A stretch of 45,851 nt of DNA from an uncultured Opitutia bacterium. Its GTDB lineage: Bacteria; Verrucomicrobiota; Verrucomicrobiia; Opitutales; Opitutaceae. The notes below the pieces were generated by a model. That model did not search any database, was not told the DNA's origin, and saw nothing but the letters and a program-made list of their open reading frames with translations. The translations under genes and the position numbers were made by a program. Within the stretch, counting starts at the first letter, position 1. Each line of letters starts with the position of its first letter. This document shows positions 7,999 through 17,301 of the stretch, in pieces. The stretch spans positions 1 through 45,851 of the forward strand of contig CAIJFT010000356.1 of assembly GCA_903820035.1 (NCBI GenBank), read 5' to 3'.

Positions 7999-9948
7999 AT
8001 GCGCCCCTGCCTCGCCGCCTTCGCCTCGCTCGTTTTCGCGACCGCCGTCTTTGCCCAGACGCCACCCGCCCCGCCCAAGCGTATTCCACCGGCCGGCATT
8101 ACCCTCACCACCGCCGAACGCGCGGAACTCGCCGCCGGAGCCCTGTCCCTCGCCCGCGAAATTGAAACCCTCGGCCGCGAACTCGCCGGAGAGCCAAAAT
8201 TACTCGCGCTGTTGCCCGATGTAGAAGTCCTGCACAAGGCGGTCGACTGGGCCCTCCGCTACGATGAGTTCATGGCGACCAAGGAAATCGCCTTCGCCCG
8301 CCATCTGCTCGATCTCGGCAACCAACGGGTCGCGAGCCTGCGCGCCAAGCAGGCCCCGTGGCTCGAAGCGAGCGGCCTGATTCTCCGCGGCCACCGCTCC
8401 GCCCTCGACGGCTCGGTTCAGCCCTACGGTCTGTTCGTGCCCGAGGAAGTCGCCAAGTCCGGCACACCCGTGCAACTGATGGTCTGGCTGCTGGGCCGCG
8501 GCGAAAAACGCACCGAGCTCGCCTTCCTCGCGGAGCGCGAAGCGGGGCCACCGCAACTCACGCCGAAGCATACGATGGCCCTCGTGCCCTACGGCCGTTT
8601 CTGCAACGCGACAAAATTCGCGGGCGAAGTCGACGTCTTCGAGGCGCTCGCGGCCGTCCGCGCCCAGTACAAGATCGACCCGCTGCGCATCGCCGTCGCC
8701 GGCTTTTCAATGGGCGGTGGCAGCACCTGGCATCTCGCCGCGCACCACTCGGGGCTGTGGGCCGTCGCATCGCCGGGCGCCGGCTTCGCCGAGACTCCGA
8801 TCTTCACCAAGGCGGATGCGCCGGGTAAGGAGTTTCGCCCCGCTTGGGAGCAACTCCTGTGGCGGCAATACGAGTGCACCGGCATCGCCGGCAATTTCTT
8901 CAACGTACCGACGCTCGCCTACGCCGGCGAACTCGACGGCCAGAAGGAAGCCTCCGATCTGATGGAGGCCGCGATGGAAAAAGAAGGCATGAAGCTCAAC
9001 CGTTTCACCGGCCCGCAGACCGGACACAAATACCACCCGGAAACCAAGACCGCGCTCACCGATCTGTTTGAATCGATGCTCGCCCACGGCCGGGAAGCGG
9101 TGCCCGCGGAAATCCACCTGAGCACCTACACGTTGCGCTACCCCGAGGCGGCCTGGCTGCGGATCGAAGGCATGCGGCGGCATTGGGAACGTTCCAACGC
9201 GAACGCCACGCTCAACGAAAAAAACGCCCTCACCATCGAGACGAAAAACGTCACCGCCCTTTCCCTCCGCGACGTAAACCCGTCCTCGATCGTCATCGAC
9301 GGCCAGCGGATGAACACGTTCATGGCCCGGGGCGGCGCGATCCACTTCACGTTCAAGGGCGAAACCTGGCGCCCCGGCGCCCCGGCGCCGCAACTCCGCA
9401 AAAAGCCCGGGCTGACCGGGCCGATCGACGACGCGTTCATGGACTCCTTCCTGTTCGTCCGCCCGACGGGCAAGCCGCTCAACGCCGATGTCGGGGCCTG
9501 GGTCGAAAACGAACTCACGGCCGCCCGCACGCTTTGGCGCGAGGTCTACCGCGGCGAGGTGCCGATCAAGACGGATCGCACGGTGACGGACGCGGACATC
9601 GCCAAGCACAACCTCATCCTGTGGGGCGATCCTTCGTCCAACGCGATTCTGGCCCGTATCCTGGAACGCCTGCCCTTACATTGGAATAGCACCTCGGTCA
9701 TGATCAGCGACAAGGCCTTCCCCGTTTCGCACTACGTCCCGATCCTGATTTTTCCGAATCCGCTTAACCCCGCCCGCTACGTGGTGCTGAACAGCGGCCT
9801 CGACTTCCGCGCCGACGGCTACGGTAACAACGCCCTGCAAACGCCCAAGCTGCCCGACTGGGCCGTCGTCGACCTGCACACCCCGCCGGGCCCGCGCTGG
9901 CCCGGCAAGATCGTCGACGCCGGTTTCTTCGACGAAGAATGGAAGTGA
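7999..9948 (+). CDS. Secreted prolyl-oligopeptidase-like alpha/beta hydrolase, paralogue A
   Basis: This is a 649-residue protein. ATG 7999 gives a Sec signal (RPCLAAFASLVFATAVFA|Q); the 26 in-frame upstream codons are not signal-like. The N-terminal helical part carries DVEVLHKAVDWALRYDEF. The hydrolase core has the nucleophile elbow G235-F-S237-M-G-G, a likely acid Asp313 (GELDGQ), and a likely catalytic His at 343 or 346 (GHKYH). A C-terminal segment of about 290 residues, ending LPDWAVVDLHTPPGPRWPGKI, is shared with the gene at 11271. The family includes esterases and peptidases, and the substrate is unknown. The 11271 product aligns along its whole length, so the two are paralogues separated by one NHL gene. 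No terminator is visible downstream, only a REP unit. Confidence 0.8.
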   Translation: MRPCLAAFASLVFATAVFAQTPPAPPKRIPPAGITLTTAERAELAAGALSLAREIETLGRELAGEPKLLALLPDVEVLHKAVDWALRYDEFMATKEIAFARHLLDLGNQRVASLRAKQAPWLEASGLILRGHRSALDGSVQPYGLFVPEEVAKSGTPVQLMVWLLGRGEKRTELAFLAEREAGPPQLTPKHTMALVPYGRFCNATKFAGEVDVFEALAAVRAQYKIDPLRIAVAGFSMGGGSTWHLAAHHSGLWAVASPGAGFAETPIFTKADAPGKEFRPAWEQLLWRQYECTGIAGNFFNVPTLAYAGELDGQKEASDLMEAAMEKEGMKLNRFTGPQTGHKYHPETKTALTDLFESMLAHGREAVPAEIHLSTYTLRYPEAAWLRIEGMRRHWERSNANATLNEKNALTIETKNVTALSLRDVNPSSIVIDGQRMNTFMARGGAIHFTFKGETWRPGAPAPQLRKKPGLTGPIDDAFMDSFLFVRPTGKPLNADVGAWVENELTAARTLWREVYRGEVPIKTDRTVTDADIAKHNLILWGDPSSNAILARILERLPLHWNSTSVMISDKAFPVSHYVPILIFPNPLNPARYVVLNSGLDFRADGYGNNALQTPKLPDWAVVDLHTPPGPRWPGKIVDAGFFDEEWK

Positions 9949-9972
9949 CCGCTACCGAGACCTGCCCGCCCC

Positions 9973-9997
9973 GTAGCCCGGCGCGTGAACGCCGGGA
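9973..9997 (+). repeat. Single GTAG-headed REP unit next to a start codon
   Basis: The unit has a GTAG head at 9973-9976, then stem CCCGGCG/CGCCGGG around CGTGAA. Its 3' edge lies 9 bp before the ATG at 10007, where a ribosome-binding site would be expected. The sequence is a variant of the 39520-39544 unit. Confidence 0.65.
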
Positions 9998-10006
9998 CCC
10001 TTTCCC

Positions 10007-11104
10007 ATGAAAGCCCCTTCCCTCCGCTCCCTCCTCCCCTGTCTGCTGGCTCTCGCCGCGCTCGTCACCGCCGCCCACGCCGCCCCGACGCGCACTGTCG
10101 CCGGCACCGGGGTGAAAGGCTTCTCCGGCGACGGCGGCCCGGCCACTGCGGCCCAAACGAACAATCCCTTCGGCGTGAGCCGCGGCCCCGACGGCGCGCT
10201 GTGGTTTTGTGAATACACCGGCCAGCGCGTGCGGGTCATCGCGCGCGACGGCACCATTCGCACCGTCGCCGGCAACGGCGAGACCGGCTACAGCGGCGAC
10301 GCCGGTCCGGCGTTGCAGGCAAGTTTCAACCTGCCGCACGAGCTCCGCTTCGACCGCGCCGGCAACCTTTTCATCGTCGACATGCAGAACCACGCCGTGC
10401 GCCGCGTCGACGCCAAGACGCAGGTGATCACGACGGTCGTCGGCACCGGGAAGCCCGGTTACTCCGGCGACGGCGGCCCGGCGAACCAAGCGCAGCTCAA
10501 CCAACCGCACAGCATCCAGTTTGATCCCGCGGGCGATCTCTTCATCTGCGACATCCGCAACAACGTGATCCGCCGCGTCGACCTGAAGACCGGCGTAATC
10601 TCGACCTTCGCCGGTACCGGCAAGGCGGGCGAGACGCCCGACGGCGCGCCCCTCGTCGGCACCCCGCTGCGCGGCCCGCGCTCGCTCGATTTCGACCGCG
10701 ACGGCAACCTTTGGCTCGCGACCCGCGAGGGCAACCAGGTCTTCAAGCTGGATCGCAAAGCGGGTAAAATCATCCACGTCGCCGGCACCGGCGCAAAGGG
10801 CTTCACCGGCGACGGCGGCGCGCCGAAGCTCGCCACGCTGAACGGACCGAAGGGCATCGCCCTCGATCCGGTGAACAACGACGTCTATCTCGTCGACACC
10901 GAGAACCACGCCATCCGCCGGATCAACCAGCGGGAAAACCGCATGGAGCTCGTCGCGGGCAACGGCAAACGCGCCGACGGCCCCGACGGCGATCCGCTCC
11001 AGTGCGCGCTCAATCGCCCCCACGGCATTTGGGTCGACGCCGACGGCACGGTCTTCATCGGCGACTCCGAGAATCACCGCGTGCGCAGCGTGGCGACGCG
11101 GTGA
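10007..11104 (+). CDS. Secreted NHL-repeat beta-propeller protein
   Basis: This is a 365-residue protein with a signal peptide (SLLPCLLALAALVTAAHA|AP). It contains about six blades marked by a repeated loop: VAGTGVKGFSGDGG, VAGNGETGYSGDAG, VVGTGKPGYSGDGG, FAGTGKAGETPDGA, VAGTGAKGFTGDGG and VAGNGKRADGPDGD. Each is followed by an NHL strand such as RFDRAGNLFIVDMQNHAVRRVD. NHL propellers bind ligands or protein partners and usually lack catalysis. It lies between two paralogous secreted hydrolases on the same strand, which suggests a shared substrate or complex (inference). A REP hairpin occupies its ribosome-binding region. Confidence 0.85.
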   Translation: MKAPSLRSLLPCLLALAALVTAAHAAPTRTVAGTGVKGFSGDGGPATAAQTNNPFGVSRGPDGALWFCEYTGQRVRVIARDGTIRTVAGNGETGYSGDAGPALQASFNLPHELRFDRAGNLFIVDMQNHAVRRVDAKTQVITTVVGTGKPGYSGDGGPANQAQLNQPHSIQFDPAGDLFICDIRNNVIRRVDLKTGVISTFAGTGKAGETPDGAPLVGTPLRGPRSLDFDRDGNLWLATREGNQVFKLDRKAGKIIHVAGTGAKGFTGDGGAPKLATLNGPKGIALDPVNNDVYLVDTENHAIRRINQRENRMELVAGNGKRADGPDGDPLQCALNRPHGIWVDADGTVFIGDSENHRVRSVATR

Positions 11105-11131
11105 GGCGAAGCAGAAGCGCCGCAGCCCGAT

Positions 11132-11203
11132 GTCGGCCCGGCCGGCGGGCGGGCGTGGCGTAAGAATACCCGCCCGAAACGCCCGGCCAACGGCCGGGCC
11201 GAC
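11132..11203. repeat. REPIN-like element, GTCG...CGAC bounded (72 bp)
   Basis: The inverted ends TGTCGGCCCGGCC (11131-11143) and GGCCGGGCCGACA (11192-11204) match perfectly over 13 bp. Inside are the secondary arms GGCGGGCGGGCG and CGCCCGGCC. The same layout recurs at 37879-37952, there with a CTAC end. It lies between the NHL gene and the second hydrolase. Confidence 0.7.
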
Positions 11204-11270
11204 ACCAAACCGCAAGGTCGGCCGCACGATTTTCGTCGAGCCGCGGGTGCACCGCGACAACGTCGTCCTC

Positions 11271-13256
11271 ATGCGCGCCCTCATCCTCGCATCCACCCTC
11301 ATCCTCGGCCTTCCCCTCTCCGCCCAAACCCCGCCGCCGCCCGCGCTGCGGCTGCCTCCGGCCGGAGTTGCAATTCCGGCGAGCGCCCGCACCGCACTCA
11401 CCGCCGGCTCGACCGCGCTGCGGCAGGACCTCGACACCGTCGCCCGCGAACTCGCCGCCGGGAAAAATGCCCGCCTGCTCGACCTGCTGCCCGACGTCGA
11501 AGTGTTGCACAAGGCCGTCGACTGGGCGTTGCGCTACGACGAATTCTTTGACGTCAAACAGGTCGCATTCGCCGAACGGATGCTCGCCCTTGGCCGGGAG
11601 CGCATCGCCCACCTCCGCGCCGGCCGGGCGCCGTGGACCGAAGCCACCGGCCTGATCCTGCGCGGCTACCGCTCGCAACTCGACCGCTCGGTGCAACCCT
11701 ACGCCCTCGTGATTCCGCCGGAGTGGAAGGCCGGCAGCACCACCCCGCGCCGGCTCGACGTCGTCCTCGCCGGGCGCAACGAGAAGCGCACCGAACTCGC
11801 CTTCCTCGCCGAGCATGAAACCAAGCCCGGCGAAATCGTCCCCGCCGGCGCCCTCGTGCTTCATCCGTACGGCCGCTTCTGCAACGCGACGAAATTCGCG
11901 GGCGAAGTCGATGTGTTCGAAGCCATGCGCGAAACGCGCCAGGCCTACCCGGTGGACCCGGCGCGCATCGTGGTTCGCGGCTTCTCAATGGGCGGCGCCA
12001 GCACCTGGCATCTCGCCGCGCACTATCCCGGCGTGTGGGCCGCCGCCTCACCCGGCGCCGGTTTCACGGAGACCGCGAGCTACACCAAGGCGCTCGCCCC
12101 CGGCAAGCCGCCGCGCACCGCGTGGGAACAGACGCTCTGGCGTTGGTACGACGCCACCGGTTACGCCGCCAATCTCGCCGGCGTCCCGACCGTCGCCTAC
12201 AGCGGCGAAATCGATCCCCAGAAACTCGCCGCCGACACCATGGGCGCCGCGCTGGCGAAAGAAGGGTTGGCGCTCGAGCACCTCATCGGTCCGCAAACCG
12301 CCCACAAGTATCATCCGGAAACCAAAGCGAAACTGGCCACGCGGCTCGAGGAACTCACCGCGCGCGGCCGCCCGACCTGGCCCACCGAAGATCACCTCAC
12401 CACCTACACCCTGCGCTACGCCACCTCGGCTCGCATCCGGCTGCTCGAAATGGAACAGCCGTGGGACCGCACCGATGTCCACGTAAAGTTTACCACGCCG
12501 CACCAGGTCGCGGTCACCACGCGCAACGTGACGGCATTTACCGTGCGGCTCGAGCCGGCGGTCACCCCGAGCGTCACGATCGACGGCACCCCCGTCACGT
12601 CGGGCGCCACCGACGCCGGCTTCGCTTGGGTAAAGATGGACGGACGCTGGACGTTTCAAACCGCCGCGCAAATGAACGCCCGCGCCGCCGCGCAGCTGCG
12701 GAAACGGCCCGGGCTCAGCGGTCCGGTCGACGACGCGTTCATGGAACCGTTCCTCTTTGTGCAACCCACGGGTCAACCGCTGAACGCAGCAACCGGCGCG
12801 TGGGTCGCCGCCGAGCTGAAACACGCGGTGAAGCTTTGGCGGGACCTTTTTCGCGGCGACGTCCTGATCAAAGATGACTCCGCCGTCACCGACGACGACT
12901 TGGCCACGAAGCACCTCGTGCTCTGGGGCGACCCCGCGTCGAACCGGCTGCTCGCGCGTCTCCTCGCCACGGGCAAATTGCCGCTCGCGTGGGACGCCCG
13001 GCAACTGACCTTCCGCGGCCAAACCTACGACTCGGCCGATCACGCCCCGGTGCTCGTGTTTCCCAACCCGCTCAACCCGCGGCGCTACGTCGTGGTGAAC
13101 AGCGGCATTGATTTCCGCAGCGAAGCCTACGGCACCAACGCGCTCCAAACGCCCAAGCTGCCCGATTACGCCATCATTGACCTCCGCGAGGCGCCCGGCC
13201 CGCGCTGGCCCGGGAAAATTGCGACCGCCGGCTTCTTTGATTCGAATTGGCGTTGA
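11271..13256 (+). CDS. Secreted prolyl-oligopeptidase-like alpha/beta hydrolase, paralogue B
   Basis: This is a 661-residue protein. ATG 11271 gives the signal peptide RALILASTLILGLPLSA|Q; the 47 in-frame upstream codons derive from the repeat element and are rejected. It is collinear with the product of 7999-9948: VEVLHKAVDWALRYDEF in the N-part, GFSMGG with Ser239 as nucleophile, GEIDPQ with the likely acid, HKYHPETK with the likely His, and the same C-terminal segment ending LPDYAIIDLREAPGPRWPGKI. It is an exported esterase or peptidase of unknown substrate. The shared architecture and flanking position around the NHL gene point to a local duplication. A hairpin follows 7 bp after the stop. 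Confidence 0.8.
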   Translation: MRALILASTLILGLPLSAQTPPPPALRLPPAGVAIPASARTALTAGSTALRQDLDTVARELAAGKNARLLDLLPDVEVLHKAVDWALRYDEFFDVKQVAFAERMLALGRERIAHLRAGRAPWTEATGLILRGYRSQLDRSVQPYALVIPPEWKAGSTTPRRLDVVLAGRNEKRTELAFLAEHETKPGEIVPAGALVLHPYGRFCNATKFAGEVDVFEAMRETRQAYPVDPARIVVRGFSMGGASTWHLAAHYPGVWAAASPGAGFTETASYTKALAPGKPPRTAWEQTLWRWYDATGYAANLAGVPTVAYSGEIDPQKLAADTMGAALAKEGLALEHLIGPQTAHKYHPETKAKLATRLEELTARGRPTWPTEDHLTTYTLRYATSARIRLLEMEQPWDRTDVHVKFTTPHQVAVTTRNVTAFTVRLEPAVTPSVTIDGTPVTSGATDAGFAWVKMDGRWTFQTAAQMNARAAAQLRKRPGLSGPVDDAFMEPFLFVQPTGQPLNAATGAWVAAELKHAVKLWRDLFRGDVLIKDDSAVTDDDLATKHLVLWGDPASNRLLARLLATGKLPLAWDARQLTFRGQTYDSADHAPVLVFPNPLNPRRYVVVNSGIDFRSEAYGTNALQTPKLPDYAIIDLREAPGPRWPGKIATAGFFDSNWR

Positions 13257-13262
13257 GCACCC

Positions 13263-13296
13263 CAACCCGGCGGGAGCCGATGGTCCCATCGGGTTG
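13263..13296. terminator. 3' hairpin of the CCCGATG family (variant)
   Basis: The outer arms CAACCCG (13263-13269) and CGGGTTG (13290-13296) enclose a second option, GATGG/CCATC (13279-13283, 13286-13290). It begins 7 bp after the stop of paralogue B and has no U-tract, so terminator activity is uncertain. Confidence 0.5.
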
Positions 13297-13342
13297 AGTC
13301 GGAATACCCACCGGTCGGCCGAAGTTTTTCCGGCAACCGCGC

Positions 13343-13384
13343 GGCGGTTTCCCACCGCCAGCATGGGCGCTTGAGCAGGCGCCC
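13343..13384. repeat. Partial composite repeat body
   Basis: GGCGGTTTCCCACCGCC (13343-13359) is followed by a hairpin with GGGCGC and GCGCCC arms (13365-13384). These match the two internal hairpins of the larger elements at 23893-24018 and 31274-31383, but here no GTAG/CTAC ends are clear. It lies 74 bp before the PQQ dehydrogenase start. Confidence 0.5.
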
Positions 13385-13457
13385 CTCCTTTCCGCTTTCC
13401 TCCCCGACGAATCCGCCGTGTGCTGACCTCCTCGTGCCGGCCACCCCGCTCTTTCCG

Positions 13458-15617
13458 ATGAAGTCCCGATTCGTTTTTTTGCTCTGGACCACCCTGTCCG
13501 CCTTCGGCGCCAACTCCGCTCCCCTTGAGGATCCGGTCGCCCGCGCCGCGTTACCAGAATACAAATACATCCCCGCCGCGCAGCCCGGCGAACTCACGCC
13601 CGCGGCCCCGTTAGACCAGAAGGTTTTCTCCGGTTGGACGCGTTCCCAGGGTGACAACGGCGCCCGCCGCTACTCCACCCTCGCCCAGATCAACCGGCAA
13701 AACGTGGGCCAGCTCGAAGTCGCCTGGACCTTCCGCTCGGGTGACGGTGCGGCCAACGTCCAATGCACCCCGATCATCGTCGATGGCATCCTCTACGCGC
13801 CGACCCCCGGCCGCGCCATCGTCGCCCTCGACGCCGCCACCGGCGCCGAACGCTGGCGGTACACGCTGCCGCCCGTCCGCACGGTCCGACTGCAGGATGC
13901 TCCCGCCCGCCGCGGCCTCGTGTATTGGCCGGGCGACCAGGACAATGCCCCGCGTATTCTCTTCGGAGCCGGCGAATGGATTTACGCCCTTGACCCCAAG
14001 ACCGGCAAGGAGCTCCCCGCCTTTGGTCAAGGCGGGCGCACCGAAATCCCCACCAGCGCCACCGTCGGCGGGGCGATTTACCGGCACATCTTTGTCACGA
14101 GCGGGCTTTACGGCGACGCGTACGGCTATGACGTCCGCAGCGGCAAAATGCTTTGGCGCTTCCGCTCCGTGCCCCGCGACGGCGAGTTCGGCGCCGACAC
14201 CTGGGACCAGCCGCAGCTCGGCGCCAACGGCTGGGGCGGACTCTCCGTCGACGACACCCGCGGCATCGCCTTCGTGGCGTTCGGCGCGCCGCGGCCCGAC
14301 ATGACCGGCGTCGGCCGGCTCGGCGACAACCTCTTCGGCGACTGCGTCGTGGCGATCGATCTGCTGACCGGTAAACGCCTCTGGCACTTCCAGGACGTAA
14401 TCCACGACATTTGGGACCTCGACGTCTGCGCCCCACCGAACCTCGTCACCATCATCCGCGACGGCCGCAAGATCGACGCGGTGACCGGCGTTTCCAAATC
14501 CGGCCACCTCACCCTGCTCGACCGCACCAGCGGAAAACCGATTTTCCCGTGGCGCCTGCGCCGCGCCCCCGTTTCGAAATTGCCCGGCGAACGCACGGCG
14601 CCCTACCAACCCGACCCGGAGTTGCCCGAGCCGATTTCGCGCAGCGAATTTAACCCGGCCGACATCACCACCCGCACGCCCGAGGCGACCGCGTTCGTGA
14701 AGAAAATCGTCGAACGTTCCAACTACGGTTTCTTTGCCCCCTTCGAGGAAGGAAAACCCACGCTCTACACCGGCTCCCGCGGCGGGGCGGAATGGTCCGG
14801 CGCGGCGGTCGACGTTCCGACCGGCCGGCTCTACGTGACCTCGAACCGCTGGGTTTCCAAGATCACCGTCATCTCCAACGACGATTGGGAGCGGGATCCA
14901 CGCGTTCCGCCCTCGGCCGGCGAGCAGCACTATCAGCTGTATTGCGCCGCCTGCCACGGACCCAACCGCGGCGGCATCGGGGTCGCACCGCCGCTCTACG
15001 CACTCAAGAACCGCCTCAAGGACACCGAGGTGCTCGAGTTACTGAAGACCGGCCGCGGACTCATGCCGGCAAATCTGGTTCTCACCGACGTCCAGAAGCA
15101 GGAACTGCTCGATTTCCTTTTCCGCCGGAACCAACCCGCGGGCCGCGCGCGTCAAGCCGACACGAATCCGGAAGGCCGGCCGCGGTATTCCTTCGACGGC
15201 TTTCAATTCCTCGTCGACCACGAAGGCTATCCCGGCGTCAATCCGCCGTGGGGCCTGCTCAACTGCTACGATCTGAGCACCGGCAAAATCCTCTGGCGCG
15301 TACCGCTCGGAGAATTGAACAAGCTCACCGCGCAAGGCGTGCCGAAGACCGGGTCGCAGAATCTGGCCGGGGCGACCGTCACCGCCGGCGGGTTGGTGCT
15401 CGTCGCCGGCACTGAGGACGAGCGGCTGCGCGCTTTCGACGCCGACACCGGCGCCGAACTGTGGTCCGCCAAGCTTCCCTTCGCCGGCACCGCGCCGCCG
15501 GCCGTCTACGAGGTCGCCGGCCGCCAATACATCGTGATCACCTCCACCGGTGGCGGTCGCGTCGGCGGTCCCTCGGGCGCCGGCGATGCCTACGTGGCGT
15601 TCGCCTTGAAGCCGTAG
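13458..15617 (+). CDS. Secreted PQQ-dependent dehydrogenase with an internal cytochrome c domain
   Basis: This is a 719-residue protein. ATG 13458 starts a signal peptide (KSRFVFLLWTTLSAFGANS). It is a quinoprotein eight-bladed propeller: WTRSQGDNGARRYSTLAQIN, then VAWTFRSGDG, and repeated blade motifs such as GAERWRY, GKRLWHF, GKILWRV and GAELWSA. A haem-c domain lies inside the propeller: C496-A-A-C499-H500 with a likely axial Met536 (RGLMP), before the last blades (GLLNCYDLSTGK...). The family oxidises sugars or alcohols in the periplasm and passes electrons through haem c to the respiratory chain. The Ca/PQQ site cannot be checked by eye and the substrate is unknown. The gene ends at a strong hairpin and no PQQ-synthesis gene is in view. 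Confidence 0.85.
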   Translation: MKSRFVFLLWTTLSAFGANSAPLEDPVARAALPEYKYIPAAQPGELTPAAPLDQKVFSGWTRSQGDNGARRYSTLAQINRQNVGQLEVAWTFRSGDGAANVQCTPIIVDGILYAPTPGRAIVALDAATGAERWRYTLPPVRTVRLQDAPARRGLVYWPGDQDNAPRILFGAGEWIYALDPKTGKELPAFGQGGRTEIPTSATVGGAIYRHIFVTSGLYGDAYGYDVRSGKMLWRFRSVPRDGEFGADTWDQPQLGANGWGGLSVDDTRGIAFVAFGAPRPDMTGVGRLGDNLFGDCVVAIDLLTGKRLWHFQDVIHDIWDLDVCAPPNLVTIIRDGRKIDAVTGVSKSGHLTLLDRTSGKPIFPWRLRRAPVSKLPGERTAPYQPDPELPEPISRSEFNPADITTRTPEATAFVKKIVERSNYGFFAPFEEGKPTLYTGSRGGAEWSGAAVDVPTGRLYVTSNRWVSKITVISNDDWERDPRVPPSAGEQHYQLYCAACHGPNRGGIGVAPPLYALKNRLKDTEVLELLKTGRGLMPANLVLTDVQKQELLDFLFRRNQPAGRARQADTNPEGRPRYSFDGFQFLVDHEGYPGVNPPWGLLNCYDLSTGKILWRVPLGELNKLTAQGVPKTGSQNLAGATVTAGGLVLVAGTEDERLRAFDADTGAELWSAKLPFAGTAPPAVYEVAGRQYIVITSTGGGRVGGPSGAGDAYVAFALKP

Positions 15618-15636
15618 CGGAAGGATTCAATTCCTG

Positions 15637-15666
15637 AACGAACCCGATGTCTTCATCGGGTTCGTT
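15637..15666 (+). terminator. 3' hairpin with conserved CCCGATG stem
   Basis: A 13-bp stem AACGAACCCGATG (15637-15649) pairs with 15654-15666, with loop TCTT. It lies 20 bp after the PQQ dehydrogenase stop and is followed by GTTGAAT, which can extend the pairing with ATTCAA upstream. The degenerate copy GCCCGATGGGGGACAGCGGG lies at about 15691-15710. No gene was seen in 15667-15851. Confidence 0.7.
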
Positions 15667-15851
15667 GTTGAATACGACCCAGCTGATTCTGCCCGATGGG
15701 GGACAGCGGGCACCACCGGAATGAGAGTGGGGCCGAGATTTCTATCGCCGCGTTTGAGCCGGAGGGGGAAACGCGGTGACGCCTGCGGACCACGTTTTCG
15801 CTACGCTCGAACCCGGCTACCCTATTTCTGGAAACGCGCTCGCCGCGCACC

Positions 15852-17204
15852 TCAGCCCGCCATCTCGAGCCCGCGCATCGTGCCGGTCGAGGTGGCAAAC
15901 TTGTCGGTCTCGAGACCCATCCGCTGCAGCATCGAGACGAAGAGATTCGGCAGCGGATAATTGTGCGTCGGATCGAAGCCGAGGTGCTGGCCGTGCCGGA
16001 AACCGCCACCCGCGAAGAGCGTGGGCAGATTCGTCGTCACGTGGGTGTTCGCGTTGCCCAGGTTCGAACCGTAAAGGACCATCGTGCGGTCGAAGAGCGA
16101 TTCGCCGTCCTCCTGGATGGCCTTGAGGTCGTTGAACAAATTCGCGAGCAACCGCATGTGCCACTGATCGATCGCCTTGAGCTGGGCGATTTTCCCCTCC
16201 GAACGGCCGTGGTGCGACAGATTGTGGTAGCCGTCCGTGATCTTGACGTCGTGATCGAGATCAATCGTCGGCGAGTTCACGCTGTCGAGCAGGAGCGAGA
16301 TCGAACGCGTCGAATCGGTCTGGAACGCGAGCCGCGCCATGTCGTACATGATGCGGACCTTGTCCATGTACTCCTTGGGGCTGGCGGGATCCAGCGGCAC
16401 AGGCGCGGTCACGTGCGGCTTCGGGCGGGTCTCCCACTCCTTGGACATCTCCATGCGCTGCTCGAGCTCGCGCACGCTGGTGAAGTACTGGTCGAGGCGG
16501 TCGCGATCGCGCGCGCCCACGCTGCGCTGCAGATCCTTCGCCTGGCTGCCGACGGCATCGAGGATGCTCTGACCCTGCGCGAGCTTGCGCATCTGCGCCG
16601 CCACCTCGGCGGGCGTACCCTGCACGAAGAGGCGTTTGAACACGTCGGACGGCTTTTCTTCGCAGGGAATCAGCGCACCCGAGCCGGTCCACGACAGGCT
16701 GCGCACGCCCTGCTGGACGTTGACGCCGAGCGTGAGCGACGGGAAACGGGTCTGGTGGCCAACCCGCTCCGCGATGTACTGGTCGAGCGAGATGGTATTG
16801 CGGAAGCCGCCGCTGCCCGGATGCGGGGCGGCGGTGAGGAAACAGATATCGGCCGGGTGACCGCCATCGACGTCCGGATGCCACACGCCACTGAACACCG
16901 TGAAGTCCTCGCGGTGCTCCTTGAGCAACTCGAGGTACGGCGACAAGGCGTAGCCGCGGCCGGTCTGCTTCGGAAAGAACTGATCGGGCAGCAGACCGAG
17001 GTTATTGCAGATGCCGAGCATGCGCCGCGGCTTGGCGTTCGCACGCTTCGTGTCGGCGCGCGCAAACGCCGGCAACATCGAGTCAAGGAACGGCAGCGAC
17101 ATCACGATGCCCGCACCGCGCAGGAACTGGCGGCGGGACACGGCCCGTTGGGTCGAGATGAAGGAGCCGGGGGTCGAACGGGAGGACGAAAAGGGAGCGG
17201 GCAT
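15852..17204 (-). CDS. Tat-exported DUF1552 (HXXSHH) protein
   Basis: This is a 450-residue protein starting at ATG 17204. The Tat signal is [21 protein letters not shown] (R24-R25). The diagnostic HxxSHH motif is complete at H327-N-L-S-H-H332 in [15 protein letters not shown]. The family belongs to the alkaline-phosphatase-like/DUF1501 group, has no proven reaction, and is almost always found next to a DUF1592-type cytochrome. That gene is directly upstream here (97-bp gap, same strand), so they form a two-gene operon. Export by Tat implies folding in the cytoplasm, probably with a metal. Role inferred: periplasmic partner of the cytochrome in breakdown of a complex substrate. Confidence 0.9.
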   Translation of the reverse strand: MPAPFSSSRSTPGSFISTQRAVSRRQFLRGAGIVMSLPFLDSMLPAFARADTKRANAKPRRMLGICNNLGLLPDQFFPKQTGRGYALSPYLELLKEHREDFTVFSGVWHPDVDGGHPADICFLTAAPHPGSGGFRNTISLDQYIAERVGHQTRFPSLTLGVNVQQGVRSLSWTGSGALIPCEEKPSDVFKRLFVQGTPAEVAAQMRKLAQGQSILDAVGSQAKDLQRSVGARDRDRLDQYFTSVRELEQRMEMSKEWETRPKPHVTAPVPLDPASPKEYMDKVRIMYDMARLAFQTDSTRSISLLLDSVNSPTIDLDHDVKITDGYHNLSHHGRSEGKIAQLKAIDQWHMRLLANLFNDLKAIQEDGESLFDRTMVLYGSNLGNANTHVTTNLPTLFAGGGFRHGQHLGFDPTHNYPLPNLFVSMLQRMGLETDKFATSTGTMRGLEMAG

Positions 17205-17301
17205 GGCTGGAGACGGTGATCGGTAATCGGTTGTCGGTGATCAGGGGGCAGAGGTCGGACGTCAGCGCGCAAAAGTCTGCGGTCGATCGCCGCGGTGGGG
17301 G

